64,000 nucleotides of DNA, from NCBI GenBank assembly GCA_021292105.1, contig CM037870.1:68737260-68801259 (forward strand), in the 5' to 3' direction. The stretch is from Anadara kagoshimensis (taxonomy: Eukaryota; Mollusca; Bivalvia; Arcoida; Arcidae). A model generated the notes under the pieces. It ran no database searches, was not told the DNA's origin, and worked only from the letters and a program-made list of their open reading frames with translations. How positions within the stretch are numbered: the first letter of the stretch is position 1; the number at the start of each line of letters is the position of its first letter. This document shows positions 49,438-58,590 of the stretch, piece by piece. Position numbers and translations under genes: made by a program.

Positions 49438-51553
49438 TATTATGGATGTTTTCAGGTCTTTTTGAATCAGGTCATATGGAGTATGAAGCCCAGAGAAACA
49501 AAGGTCCCAGCGGTGAACCCTCCATTGCAGAAATGACAGCAAAAGCTATACAGATACTACAGAAAAATCCTAAGGGGTTCTTTTTAACCGTTGAAGGTAT
49601 TTAATATGTTTTTTCGGATTGTCGGTTATTTTTGCAATGACTATTTGTTAGACTTTAACCATATGTCATTATTCGAAAATAAAGAAATATCTTAGGTCTC
49701 ACTAGTTTCTCTTAATTTCATTTGATGTTTCTGGTCATGTGGCGCCCGGAATTCTATTATGCGAGTAATTTCCCTTGAACGGTGTCAATGGCGAAAGCTT
49801 GATAGTAAATACATGTAGGTTATATTTATCACAAATACTAGCGGTAGCTGTGGACTCAAGTGAATATGTGGTAATATTTAAACATAGGTTTGTCCTCGCC
49901 CGATGTGGGATGTTTTACCATTTTAGGCCAGCAACATAATGCTTATTTAATAATGTCGGGGTATTTTAATAAACTACTTCGCATCTCCAAAAGCTTTTTG
50001 TTGACTGAATGATTTACACAGTTAAAAGAATAACATATACAGTTGACTTTCGTTATCTCGAACTCGACGGGGAAATGCAAAAAATTCGACTTATCCGGAG
50101 TTCGATATAACCGATGTTAAAAACGACAACAAAAGGGAAGTAACTCGTACACGCCTACCGGAGGTCGCTTCCGGTTTTATCTTGTCAAACTGTATATTGT
50201 CGTTTTCTCCTATATCGTATGTATTCAAACATGATATATGAAAACTGCATTATTAATTATTTGTATTTATAATTGAGAATGTAGTATATAAAAAATATAT
50301 TTTTATTAAAACCAGATGATACCCAACAACACTAAGAAACCTTTTCAGCAGATAAGTCATTACATGTAACTGGTTCTACAGTAGTTACAGACTCCTCATA
50401 TTCTTATGTGAAAGGTGGGGGTTCTAACCCTGGTCAGGTCATCCTTGGGTCTTTCGGTAGAAACCTATATATAATTTCTGGTTACTGTCGACATGGCATT
50501 CGAAAGTTCATTTCTGTATATATTGTTCTTGATGCACTGCAAAGGCAAAAATATCTGTTATTTTAGTAATACCTGGCAACATCTCATTATAAATGTGGAA
50601 TTTTTTGTCTGTTGTTGCTGTTTAAAATACGTTTGTAATATACACCACTTTATTGACATGTAAATGGACGGGTCAGTGTATCTAGGAATACAACAAATCA
50701 CTACGAAAATAATTGATTCAGTGGGATTTTCGACTGAGACTTAAAAACCCCAAACATTCAATCAATATCTTTAATATCCATCATCAAAGATTTTTATTTT
50801 AATTTTTATATAAATAAGGTGGAAGGATTGACCACGCTCACCATGACAGTTTGGCTAAACTTGCTTTAATAGAAACAGTTGAGCTCGACGAAGCAGTGAA
50901 AGAAGCCGCAAGACTGACCAAAGAGTCTGATACACTGATTATAGTCACCGCTGACCACTCCCATGTCTTTAATATCGGAGGTTATCCTAGCCGAGGAAAT
51001 AATATACTTGGTAGGTAAACACAATATTCTGTTGCAATAGTGATTTGTTGAATGTGGTGATTGCAGTGTATTGAAATAAGCGAGCTAGCACCTTAATGTT
51101 GCCCCGAGTGTGGCCATGTACAAGGCAGAATATAAACCACAATCACACATCGCATGCACACAGGAACATGATTTTAGATTATTTCTTTGGGATTAATAAA
51201 CTTGATCTCGTCGCGAAAAGCTGAAAATTGCAGATTCGACGTTAATCAACTTCACAACCAACCTACCAACCAGCCAAGCAACCGTTAAGGAGGCTTTGGT
51301 GGCAAAACAAATATGTTTTATCTCTATATTATTCACTTTGGTGGTCAAAAGCGCGTCTCTCACCGCCAAGGTTTGAATCCTATTTGGGATCCCATTTATC
51401 AAAGCTTGTCAATTTGCTTACAGGTGGTTGGTGGTTTTCTCGGGGCACCGGTTTCCTCTTCCATCTGTTACTCGATATAAATTTTGACTCATCACTTAAC
51501 TAGAGTCCGATGGTAAAAATGCAAAATATCATATAGATATCTCTCTCTTCTCT

Positions 51554-51586
<33 letters not shown>

Positions 51587-53116
51587 GCTAGTATTTAACG
51601 GATATTAAACCCAGTACCCCATTATCATCGAATCCATAGAAGCTAGATTAATAAAGTCAAAACAACATAATTACCTCGCAAATGGCTGTAAATAATCAAT
51701 TTAGTATATATTTAGAATTCGATTATGATCTAGAAGATAACCGTCGATAATACATTTAAATAAAAAGTACAGATTTTCACCAATACAACAACATGTAAAA
51801 ATCCAAAACATTCAATTTAAATTATTTATCGTTTATTCATAATATTGTAAAATGTCCAAGCACTACTGATGAGGAATTGTATTCCGAAAGAGCCATCTAG
51901 TGTTGTAAAATTTAAACTGGTATAATATGTAATTTAATTCTATCCTGGATTTTAAAGGTTTGGTCGATCCATGGGGATTCAATGAAGAACCGGAAAAGAA
52001 CGGGTTACCATACACAACATTGACATATGGAAATGGTCCAGGCTACAGAAATGGTAAAAGACCAAACCTGACCCAAGTAGATACAAGTAAGTATCAATAA
52101 CCAGTCTTATCGAAGCAAGTTGCATATTAAAAAAATTGTTGACTCAGGAATATTGTAAGCGTAGGTATGACAAGGCCCTCTAAAAGTTATATGTCCATCA
52201 GCACAATATTTTTGATAGTAATTTGAAAATTATCTTGGATATGTTTAAGGTCCATGAATCCTTTCATTCATGACTTTGATTTTATACCTGACAGGTGTAA
52301 CTAGCCAAGTAGGAGGTGCGTTCCCTTTCGAAGCATCCGGTCTCACTTCCCTAGTGGAAGTGTTTAACTTAATTTGTCAGTTTTCAAAGTTTTTGCGTCT
52401 TAAGTAATGCATTCGTAAAATTTTATTGACAAAAATATATTATACGTGTGTATTTTATGTAGTGTGTCGTTCTAAGTCTCGTATGCAGTCAGATACCTCT
52501 TTAACTAAGTTTTTCTTTAACGTAATTATAGTAAATTTTGTTATATTTTATTGTACTACAAATAAAATGTTTTTTACAAAATTGAAAAAAATTGTAATAA
52601 GCTTTGACTGGTGTTCTTCGGCACCTTACATTCGTGGAAACTTAAAAATTATCAAGATACTTGCAGTGTCAAATTTGCAAAATTTAAGTTCAGGAAAATT
52701 TTAGTTAAGAAATGGTTGAGAAACCATGGCCAGATTTACAAACTTAAAAAGAAGCGTTTTATAGCTGTATGTAGATATTGAGCCACGTTTATATGTGCGA
52801 AACTTAAATATTATTATTATTATTAACAGCTGCCAATAATTATGTCCAAGAATCACCGGTACCGCTAAACCTAGAGACCCATGGTGGAGAGGATGTTGGG
52901 ATATATTCCAGAGGACCGCTATCCCATCTGTTACACGGTGTCCAGGAACAACATTATATAGCACATGTGATGATGTATGCTTCCTGTGTGGGTAAAAATA
53001 AAAAACATTGTCAAAAACCTCCAACAACACTGCCTCCTTGTATAGGAGCCTCGGATCGTATCATATCAAACGCATTCTACCTGAGCATATCGCTAGTTTT
53101 TTATGTGGCTCTATAA
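37608..53116 (+). CDS. Alkaline phosphatase, GPI-anchored (ten coding exons)
   Basis: Joined coding exons: 37608-37674, 43604-43821, 44294-44468, 46893-47059, 47755-47862, 48524-48626, 49456-49596, 50819-51010, 51958-52086, 52830-53116. They total 1,587 nt, or 528 residues, and every GT-AG junction agrees in phase. The enzyme hydrolyses phosphate monoesters at the outer cell surface using two zinc and one magnesium ion. Visible motifs: signal peptide (1 to about 22), metal Asp56 in FVGDGLG, catalytic Ser106 in VADSAQT, His167 in VTHATP, phosphate-binding Arg180, Glu326, Asp331 and His335 in [10 protein letters not shown], Asp372 and His373 in TADHSHVF, His451 in ETHGGEDV, and a hydrophobic GPI-signal tail. 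Length matches animal enzymes (about 520-530). A first-exon alternative is discussed at 43,563. No nearby AATAAA was found after the stop. Confidence 0.93.
37832..37935 (+). repeat. SINE body fragment in intron 1
   Basis: AATGGTGTTTTACACC, CACTTATATCGAAGCGG and GGGATGGTGGGGATAACCGG follow the order of the dispersed SINE body (compare 44,640 and 56,290). The short ORF here is not a gene. Confidence 0.6.
38030..38160. repeat. Dispersed repeat, inverted relative at 52,285
   Basis: CACTTCCACCAGGGAAGTGA reads inverted at 52,347-52,366 (TCACTTCCCTAGTGGAAGTG), with further matches around GCTAGCTAATTAG. Both copies lie in introns of the phosphatase gene. Confidence 0.6.
38691..38738. repeat. (CT)n microsatellite
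   Basis: About 24 uninterrupted CT dinucleotides in intron 1. Confidence 0.95.
39479..39893. repeat. Inverted duplication, left arm
   Basis: The reverse complement of this segment recurs at about 43,150-43,565 with scattered differences. Shared text includes AACTACATGTCGACCAAATT, CTATTGAAATAGTTAACTGC and a hydrophobic leader-like coding stretch. Beyond the arms, a GTGTACTGGGAATTG phrase is repeated (39,886-39,950). Both arms lie in intron 1. Confidence 0.9.
40560..41035 (-). pseudogene. mariner-family transposase, C-terminal half (dead)
   Basis: On minus: [19 protein letters not shown] with the second catalytic Asp of mariner transposases. After stops and frame changes, [20 protein letters not shown] and further C-terminal text follow down to about 40,600. 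Cut-and-paste DNA transposase of the Tc1/mariner superfamily, here inactive. It overlaps in domain content with the piece at 42,405-42,875, so the two are separate insertions. Confidence 0.75.
41640..42005 (-). repeat. tRNA-derived SINE
   Basis: On minus, GAGGCCGCGGTGGCCTAATG (box A region) and GTGTTCGAGTCCCACTC (box B) head a body ending in the TTGGTTGGTTAACGTCGC tail at about 41,643. The head looks like a long-variable-arm (Ser/Leu-like) tRNA. Overlapping ORFs are artefacts. Confidence 0.7.
42405..42875 (-). pseudogene. mariner-family transposase, central part (dead)
   Basis: On minus: [18 protein letters not shown] (helix-turn-helix region), then [13 protein letters not shown] with the first catalytic Asp. 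After a frame change, [20 protein letters not shown] follows. Frame changes and a missing segment before the second Asp show decay. Confidence 0.75.
43150..43565. repeat. Inverted duplication, right arm
   Basis: Counterpart of 39,479-39,893, ending 40 bp before phosphatase exon 2. The homology stops right after a GTGAG that could act as a splice donor. Confidence 0.9.
43604..43821 (+). CDS. Alkaline phosphatase exon 2
   Basis: Preceded by TTCATTTCATTTAG, followed by GTAAAA. It encodes residues 23-95, including [20 protein letters not shown] with metal-binding Asp56. It ends in phase 0 after VALSK. Confidence 0.95.
44294..44468 (+). CDS. Alkaline phosphatase exon 3 (catalytic serine)
   Basis: It encodes [20 protein letters not shown] and onward (residues 96-154). 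Ser106 in DSA is the residue phosphorylated during catalysis. It ends in phase 1 before GTAAAA. Confidence 0.96.
44620..44770 (+). repeat. SINE body fragment in intron 3
   Basis: TGTTGTTTTACTTCTCAATC, TTTCACTTTTATGGAGGCGG and GAGTACCCGGAGAAAGC match the dispersed SINE body. Confidence 0.65.
44775..45066 (-). repeat. tRNA-derived SINE in intron 3
   Basis: On minus, GCGGTAGCTCAGTTGGTAAA (box A) and a box-B-like region near GGTTGGGGTTATAATC (plus strand 44,999) head a body with GGGCGAAAGAAGTCGC. It matches 33,990-34,330. Confidence 0.75.
45385..45500 (+). repeat. SINE fragment in intron 3
   Basis: Box B GGGTTCGAACCCC at about 45,410 is followed by TAACTGTTCTTTCGCCAGGC, the SINE body in the opposite orientation. 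Confidence 0.65.
46893..47059 (+). CDS. Alkaline phosphatase exon 4
   Basis: Residues 154-209, including [20 protein letters not shown]. His167 and Thr169 sit at the magnesium site and Arg180 (SANRYW) binds substrate phosphate. It ends in phase 0 before GTAAGA. Confidence 0.96.
47755..47862 (+). CDS. Alkaline phosphatase exon 5
   Basis: Residues 210-245, starting [20 protein letters not shown]. Acceptor TTTTTGCAG, donor GTTATG (weak at +3). Phase 0 at both ends. Confidence 0.93.
48524..48626 (+). CDS. Alkaline phosphatase exon 6
   Basis: Residues 246-280, starting [20 protein letters not shown] and ending DTVLG across the junction. The last 24 nt and the GTATGT donor are the first copy of the 34-bp array. 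Only this first donor (48,627) keeps the frame open into exon 7. Confidence 0.94.
48603..48942 (+). repeat. 34-bp tandem array repeating an exon end and its splice donor
   Basis: Ten copies of CATGACAACAGACACAGT then ATTGG plus GTATGTATGTC. The donor-like GTATGT occurs at 48,627, 48,661, 48,695, 48,729, 48,763, 48,797, 48,831, 48,865, 48,899 and 48,933. Copies differ at single bases (ATGG, TTTCC, CCGTG, CATCAC). Minus ORFs of 102-124 codons across it are artefacts. Confidence 0.97.
49394..49437. repeat. (GAT)n microsatellite before exon 7
   Basis: About 14 GAT triplets end some 18 bp before the exon 7 acceptor. They leave only a short pyrimidine-rich stretch (GTTTTCAG) at the splice site. 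Confidence 0.93.
49456..49596 (+). CDS. Alkaline phosphatase exon 7
   Basis: Residues 280-327, starting [20 protein letters not shown] and ending [11 protein letters not shown]. Glu326 is a magnesium ligand. Phase 1 at both ends. Confidence 0.96.
50040..50125. repeat. Short palindromic dispersed repeat in intron 7
   Basis: TTGACTTTCGTTATCTCGAA and TCCGGAGTTCGATATAACCG form an inverted arrangement resembling the end of a small DNA element. Low-level evidence. Confidence 0.35.
50375..50520 (+). repeat. SINE fragment in intron 7
   Basis: Box-B-like GGGGGTTCTAACCCTGG at about 50,416 is followed by TTCTGGTTACTGTCG, in the order of the SINE at 45,385. Degraded. Confidence 0.45.
50819..51010 (+). 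CDS. Alkaline phosphatase exon 8
   Basis: Residues 327-391: [19 protein letters not shown] near the start (zinc ligands Asp331, His335) and [20 protein letters not shown] near the end (Asp372, His373). The acceptor AAATAAG is poor in pyrimidines. The donor is GTAGGT. Confidence 0.96.
51541..51588. repeat. (CT)n microsatellite
   Basis: Interrupted CT tract in intron 8. Confidence 0.9.
51958..52086 (+). CDS. Alkaline phosphatase exon 9
   Basis: Residues 391-434: [20 protein letters not shown], then [20 protein letters not shown], part of the crown-domain side of the enzyme. Donor GTAAGT, phase 1. Confidence 0.94.
52285..52375. repeat. Dispersed repeat, inverted relative of 38,030-38,160
   Basis: TCACTTCCCTAGTGGAAGTG and GTAACTAGCCAAGTAGGAGG match the intron 1 copy on the opposite strand. 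Confidence 0.6.
52830..53116 (+). CDS. Alkaline phosphatase exon 10 (C-terminus, GPI signal)
   Basis: Residues 434-528 and stop. [20 protein letters not shown] carries zinc ligand His451. The tail after PPCIGASDR is hydrophobic ([13 protein letters not shown]) and fits a GPI-attachment signal. Its last codons are the first copy of a degenerate repeat that continues downstream. Confidence 0.95.
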
Positions 53117-54250
53117 GACACTGATCTAGTGACAATTATTGTAAAAATCTCCACATTATTGTAAAAAAGTATAGGGAACAATTATATTTACCTATGGATT
53201 TGATAGCATTGCAAACTTGTTCTGCCTAAGCATATCGTTAGCTTTTACATGACTCAATAGCACACTGATCTAGTGACAATGGTGTTCGCCTCTCAACCAC
53301 GTGATCAATAGTTCTTAACGTTTTTGTGGAACGTTTTGGAAAGCGTGAACATCGCAAATTCCCGGAATAACGTCTTTTTGTCGGGAAAACATCATTTTAC
53401 TCAATTTCATATTCATTGGTAAAAAGTGTTCCACATAAACGTTAGGGGGTATTACATAGTGCAGCGACGAACCCCATTGTTTTGATAATGTCCATTTTAT
53501 GGTATAAATATAGGTGTCAATTATATTCACTTGCTATATAGCACGTTCTACCCGAGCATATCGCTTGTGTTACATGGCTCTGTAGCACATTGGTCTAGTG
53601 ATATTTTTGCAAGACTGTTGTTATCATTGTTATATAAATAGGCGTCAATTATATTCACCTAGTGATTTATTAACATTACAAACTCATTCTACCTGAGCAT
53701 ATCATTAGCTTATATATTGATGGCTCTACAGCATATTAATATAACAATAGTTCTACCTGAGCATATCAACCGTTTATATGGCTCTATATCACAGTTATAT
53801 AGAAACAATGGGGTTTGACGCTGTATCACGTGATCAATACACCTTAACGTTTGTGTGGAACGTTTTGGAAAGCGTTAACGTCACATATTCTCGAAATAAT
53901 GTTATTACGCGAAAACGCCATCTTATGCAATTCAATATTTATTGTAAATAAGTGTTCTGCACAACTTTCACACACTACAGGACAAGCCCCATTGTTTTAA
54001 GAATGTCCATGTCGTTATATAAATATGGGCGTCAACTATATGCATTTGCTAAATAACACATTATACCTGAGCATATCGCTAGTTTTTACATTTCTATATA
54101 TGATATCTTCGTTTAACAATTGTTGTAAGAATGTGTCCATATCACTGTAATAATAATTTTTTTCAAGTTGATAACTGGCCATGACATCATTGTAAAAATA
54201 CCGGTGTCACTTACATTCACCAAGTAATCAAATAACATTGTTAATCTTTT
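53075..54250 (+). repeat. Degenerate ~140-bp repeats copying the phosphatase 3' end
   Basis: TTCTACCTGAGCATATCGCT (GPI-signal codons) recurs in altered form at 53,220, 53,546, 53,697, 53,751 and 54,061. It is usually followed by ACATGGCTCTATAGCAC and later by GGCGTCAATTATATTCACC. Two insert-like blocks interrupt it (about 53,285-53,510 and 53,805-54,010), both containing TGGAACGTTTTGGAAAGCGT. The 71-codon minus ORF here is not a gene. Confidence 0.82.
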
Positions 54251-55107
54251 AGCTTTATCAAGGGAAATTGAGTTGAAATCGTATTTATGGAAGCCCTACT
54301 ATTTTATCAAATACATCTATAGATAATCCATACAATAATAAGACTAAATCTCATTTTAAGCTAGTTGAACTAGGGTTTATAGGTGGCTTATATAACCTTT
54401 AAGACCGCTTAAATGTGCTTAAAGCAGACTTATATATATCTTTAAAACTTCACGAATGGCTTATAGAAGTTTAAAGACGTAATTTCATCTTGACTGGGTA
54501 TTCCGATTTAAAAAACACATTATAAATGATTTCTAATAATTAGCGTCGTTTTTTTTTTTTTTTTTTTTTTGAGTAGCATAGTTTTAGTTCATAATTTCAT
54601 CTTAAGTGAAATTCTTAAGTTGATAATCTGTCCGAATAACAACATTTTAGATATATTATATCTTATTGGACCCTTATACTACCATTAATTATATATATAA
54701 TTTGCATAAAGACGTCTATAAGCCATCTTTAAACAAGGCTTAAAAAATGCGTCTTGGCAGTCAATTTTACAGCCAGTCGTTTGGCATACTAACAGTTTGT
54801 AATATATAGGAGCTAGAAGATGTCATCTGTGTACCACGCTATAAAAATAAGTCCATAAACCAGGCCTCATGATTTGCGTGTCTGTTATGTTTTAAGTAAC
54901 ATTATAGTTTATAATATCCTTTATATCGCTCAAGTTAATAATCTGTCAATATAAAATACTTTACAATATTATTATGTTTTCTGTTTTGAATATATAACAG
55001 CTGATGTTACAATTTTCGATGAAAATGATCGATCATGGTAAATGTTAACTACCTATGATTATTAAGCTTGTTTTAACAGAAAATAGTAAAATTGTGATCT
55101 GGATCTA
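54251..55107. other. AT-rich intergenic region, nothing recognised
   Basis: Contains a ~22-base poly(T) run at about 54,548-54,570. No gene found. Confidence 0.5.
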
Positions 55108-55292
55108 ATACAGTGTAGACATGTCGAACATTGAACAATAAGCTATCGAATTAGTGTTGAATCAACAACACACCTCGGACCTTTTGTTATCTCTGATAAC
55201 TTTCCGGTTAGTCACTACTATCCATAACTCAGATCGGACATTCGAAAGTCCAGCTTAGCACATGTTAAACTTTCGACAAGACAGTACTATAC
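55108..55292. mobile_element. TACAGTACAGACC-type MITE, copy 6
   Basis: ATACAGTGTAGACATGTCGA at the left and TTAAACTTTCGACAAGACAG then TACTATA at the right form inverted termini, with flanking TA on each side. Unexpanded interior of about 110 bp. Confidence 0.72.
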
Positions 55293-55476
55293 AGTCAAAC
55301 CTATCTATAAAGGTCACCCAAGGGAACCAGTAAAAGTGGTCTTTATCAGCAAAAAATCCTTTATATGCAGGTTAAAATAATATGAATAAAGAACAATTGG
55401 GATACAATTCTACTGACTTTTTAGGCAGGTGTCTCTTATATAGAGGTGGATTTTAAGGCCGGTTAGACTGTAATAT
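55290..55476. mobile_element. Small MITE with CAGTCAAACC ends
   Basis: ACAGTCAAACCTATCTATAA at the left and AGGCCGGTTAGACTGTAATA at the right are imperfect inverted repeats. Interior AAAGGTCACCCAAGGGAACC. It directly abuts MITE copy 6. Confidence 0.55.
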
Positions 55477-55535
55477 ACATGTAAACTGTAGATTATGTAG
55501 TACTGGCTTGTCGAAAGTTTGAGGAAAGCTTGACT

Positions 55536-55537
<2 letters not shown>

Positions 55538-55581
<44 letters not shown>
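55538..55581. repeat. (GT)n microsatellite
   Basis: About 20 uninterrupted GT dinucleotides. A single MITE-like end (TGGCTTGTCGAAAGTTTGAG) lies just upstream at 55,504. Confidence 0.93.
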
Positions 55582-56289
55582 CAATGTTATAGAAGTTAGC
55601 ATCCTTGAATGTTCAAGAAAATTATTCTGACATTATTCGCCCAAAGATCTACATGTATGCATTCAATGACCGATATTTTTCCAGTGACATGATTACTTTC
55701 ATTATCGGACATAAATCTTCATATAAAGACATTTTATGATACAATAACATATTGTTACAGAACAGGGACATGTTTAAATCTCTGCTATATGATCTATCGA
55801 TTGACTCTTCGTTTACTTTTAAACGTCTTCGGTATCTCTCGGTAATTGGCTAAATACAGTTTCTGGATTTACCAATAGGACCATCTTAAACTAATGTATT
55901 TACATATTTGGCCAAGATTTTAGTATCTCTTATATATAAAATATACATGTATGTCATTGTAAGTTCAAAATATTGGTTAATAGTTAGTTAGTACATAAGT
56001 ACATGTACCTAGTTCATGACAGCGCACAGTACAGGCCTGTCGTAAGTTTAGCATAAAGCTTCATTATATCAGACGTTTGACGCTTAGTTTAATTATTGTC
56101 AAATTTGCGGCTTGTTTCGGGGTCTCGTTAAATATAGTTTTCTTAGCACGGCAATGGAAGTTATAGCACTATCATCGCCATTTCTAGACAGTTCAATGGT
56201 TAAGTTTTGGATATTGAACGATTTTCATGTTGTTAAGAAATACTGACAAAACATATTTTTAAAATTTATCTTTAACAAGCAAAGAGCAG
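55582..56289. other. Non-coding with one solo MITE end
   Basis: CAGTACAGGCCTGTCGTAAG then TTTAGC at 56,028-56,055 matches the left end of the TACAGTACAGACC family, but no convincing partner end was found. No gene. Confidence 0.5.
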
Positions 56290-56420
56290 AATAATGTTGT
56301 TTTACGCCCCAGTCAAGATTCTCTCACTTTGATCGAGGATGTCAATTTATGGATGGTTGAGGAAATCGGAGTACCCGGGGAAACCACAGAGCTTCGACTT
56401 TCTCTCACTGTGATGTTTTA
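56290..56420 (+). repeat. SINE body fragment
   Basis: TTGTTTTACGCCCCAGTCAA, then GTCAATTTATGGATGGTTGA and GAGTACCCGGGGAAACCAC. Confidence 0.65.
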
Positions 56421-56594
56421 TAGCATCACTTATTAATACCTTTTCTTATAAAATGAATAATATTTTATTCATTTTTTTATATTTCTGAAACTATAGAATG
56501 AAGTAAAATATAAACATTTTGAAAATTCGACTTCTTTACAACTAAACATTATAAAAATCGCCCTAAAATAGAATTGTGATCGATTAAAGAATCT

Positions 56595-56800
56595 TTTACC
56601 TATATCGAGACAGTCAGTTCTGGGATGGTGGAAGAAATCGGACTTTCGGGAGCCATCTGGCAAACTTTAATAAACTTGGGTCTGCCTCGAGTGGGATTTG
56701 AACCTAGAATTCGCTCGCCGTAAAAGCGCCCTTAAGACCACACTAGAATTCGTTCGCCGTAAAAGCGCCCTTTAAACCACAATGCCGCTTACGAACCCTA
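56595..56800 (-). repeat. SINE with duplicated head segment
   Basis: The body TCAGTTCTGGGATGGTGGAA leads to a box-B-like GGGATTTGAACCTAG. The following AGAATTCGCTCGCCGTAAAA, GCGCCC segment is present twice about 45 bp apart (56,709 and 56,746). Confidence 0.6.
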
Positions 56801-56949
56801 GATCAAAATTTGAAAAATGTGTGACGTGAAGACTTTCGGCACGGAATTGCAGATAGGCTTTAATGGAAAATGACAACAACTGATTGTTTATACACCTTTA
56901 TCTTTGTCTTTCTTCGTAAAGAAACATGGAGATAGATTGACTGACCGAT

Positions 56950-57245
56950 TGATAGATGTCTAGTTATATCGAGACGCCACCAGCTATATGTAGAGGGACA
57001 ATTTTGCAGTGCGTTCGGGGCAATGTGCCGAAAGGGCTCAGTAGCGACACACATCTACCGTGATGTGAACATCAGTTTTAAGGTAATTACCAAAGGACCC
57101 GTGACTTTCTTTCTAAATACTGAGTGATTGGCAAAAGAACAGTTAATGCCTATTATCAAGTCTCGATGAGACCCGATCAGGGTTCAAACTCCGATCTCCA
57201 ATCTACAACATAGAGAATGAAGAGTGTACTCTCAGTTACACGTGA
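56950..57245 (-). repeat. tRNA-derived SINE
   Basis: Same order as 33,990-34,330: TATATCGAGACGCCACCAGC, GGCAAAAGAACAGTTAATGC, then box-B-like text (GGGTTCAAACTCCGATC on plus) and a degraded box A at 57,235. Confidence 0.7.
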
Positions 57246-57735
57246 TGTCCATTATTCAGACAAGTGGTATATTTACAAACCATTTTAATACTTGTATAAA
57301 ATTCAAATGTACTTTTATATAAATTTTATGTGGTAGTAATCATAATAAAACATAAACAAGTATATATCTTCTTCAGATTCATTAACCGACAAAAAATCTA
57401 GTTCATAATCATATATTTTATTTCAATTTAATCTGAATCAAGTCATAAATATGTCTATTGCTATCTTTCACATCGTAAAACTACCGCTAATGATCTATTA
57501 TACTGGTAATCATAGTAGAGCTTCTACTTGAAGTCAATGCCAAGAGATTCATCTATAATTTTCTTTTTTATTGATAAACAAGCTATACACTTGTATTACA
57601 TTATATAAGTTAAACTATGTGTACCATAAGATGATGTAAACTCAGCAATTCCTATTTCAACTAATTTGCAAAGAATTCTTGATTCCAGGCGGCGGAAATA
57701 TTCCCAACACTCAGATCAGGTTTTCGTAAATAGGA
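57246..57735. other. AT-rich, nothing recognised
   Basis: No ORF or repeat was recognised. Confidence 0.45.
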
Positions 57736-57985
57736 CACATAGCGAAATACGAAACTTTCGCTAATAAACGAACTAATTGTTCCGAAATTATGTTAATATA
57801 TGAAATAGTATTTCGAAAAAACTGAATACTATTTCGAAAATATACATTACTGTTTTGAAAATACGAAATACCTTTTGCTAAAATACGAAATCGCTTTTGC
57901 GAATAAAACTGTCGAAAATAAGAAGTTCAAAACAGTATTCAAAATACGCAATATTTCGAAAATATGCAATACTATTTCGGAAATA
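57736..57985. repeat. Irregular CGAAATACT-type repeats
   Basis: ATACGAAATA, TATTTCGAAAA and CAATACTATTTCG motifs recur in both orientations. The same motif reappears at 58,561-58,590 just after the long hairpin, so the hairpin may belong to the same element. An 86-codon ORF here is an artefact. Confidence 0.6.
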
Positions 57986-58413
57986 TTTACAATCTTCAAT
58001 GAAGCTTCAACGACTGATTGCCTTCACCTGTGCATGAAGGCAACGGGTTATTCGCGTGACCTTGATGACGTAATGTTGACCTGGGGTTTTTTATCAATGG
58101 CGCATGAATACATAATGTGTACTTGTATTAAGTAACACGTTTTGTAACACGTGTTTTTGTTTACATTTTACAATAAAATTATTATCATGAAAATGTAAGA
58201 ACAAAAGGTATAATAAAGAATGTAATAAAACTGTACTTTGAAGGGATTACTTTTTTGTCCGCCAAACAGCGACACTTGTCATCAAAGATTCAGGTCAACT
58301 TGCTGTTCCCACGATTTTGCTCATCCAGCCGCTACGTGCCAAAAAGATACATTGTATTTTATTTAACCGACTTTAATTTTAGGTAACAGTCAATTGTCGA
58401 TTAATTGTAAATA

Positions 58414-58560
58414 TAAGAAATGAAATTGAGTTTTTTTGTTTTTCATGAGGTGATGAAGAGAATGAGAAATCCGCAAATTTAATGAAAGACGATTAAATTT
58501 GCGGACTTCTCATTCTCTTCATCACCTCATGAAAAACAAAAAACTCAATTTCATTTCTTA
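58414..58560. repeat. Near-perfect hairpin, about 70-bp arms
   Basis: TAAGAAATGAAATTGAG..., with TCATGAGGTGATGAAGAGAA, pairs with TTCTCTTCATCACCTCATGA ... CTCAATTTCATTTCTTA around a loop of about 8 bases (near GAAAGACG). I see about one mismatch and one T-run length difference. If transcribed it would give a long double-stranded RNA stem. Confidence 0.95.
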
Positions 58561-58590
58561 AATACGAAATACTATTGCTAGTACACGAAA

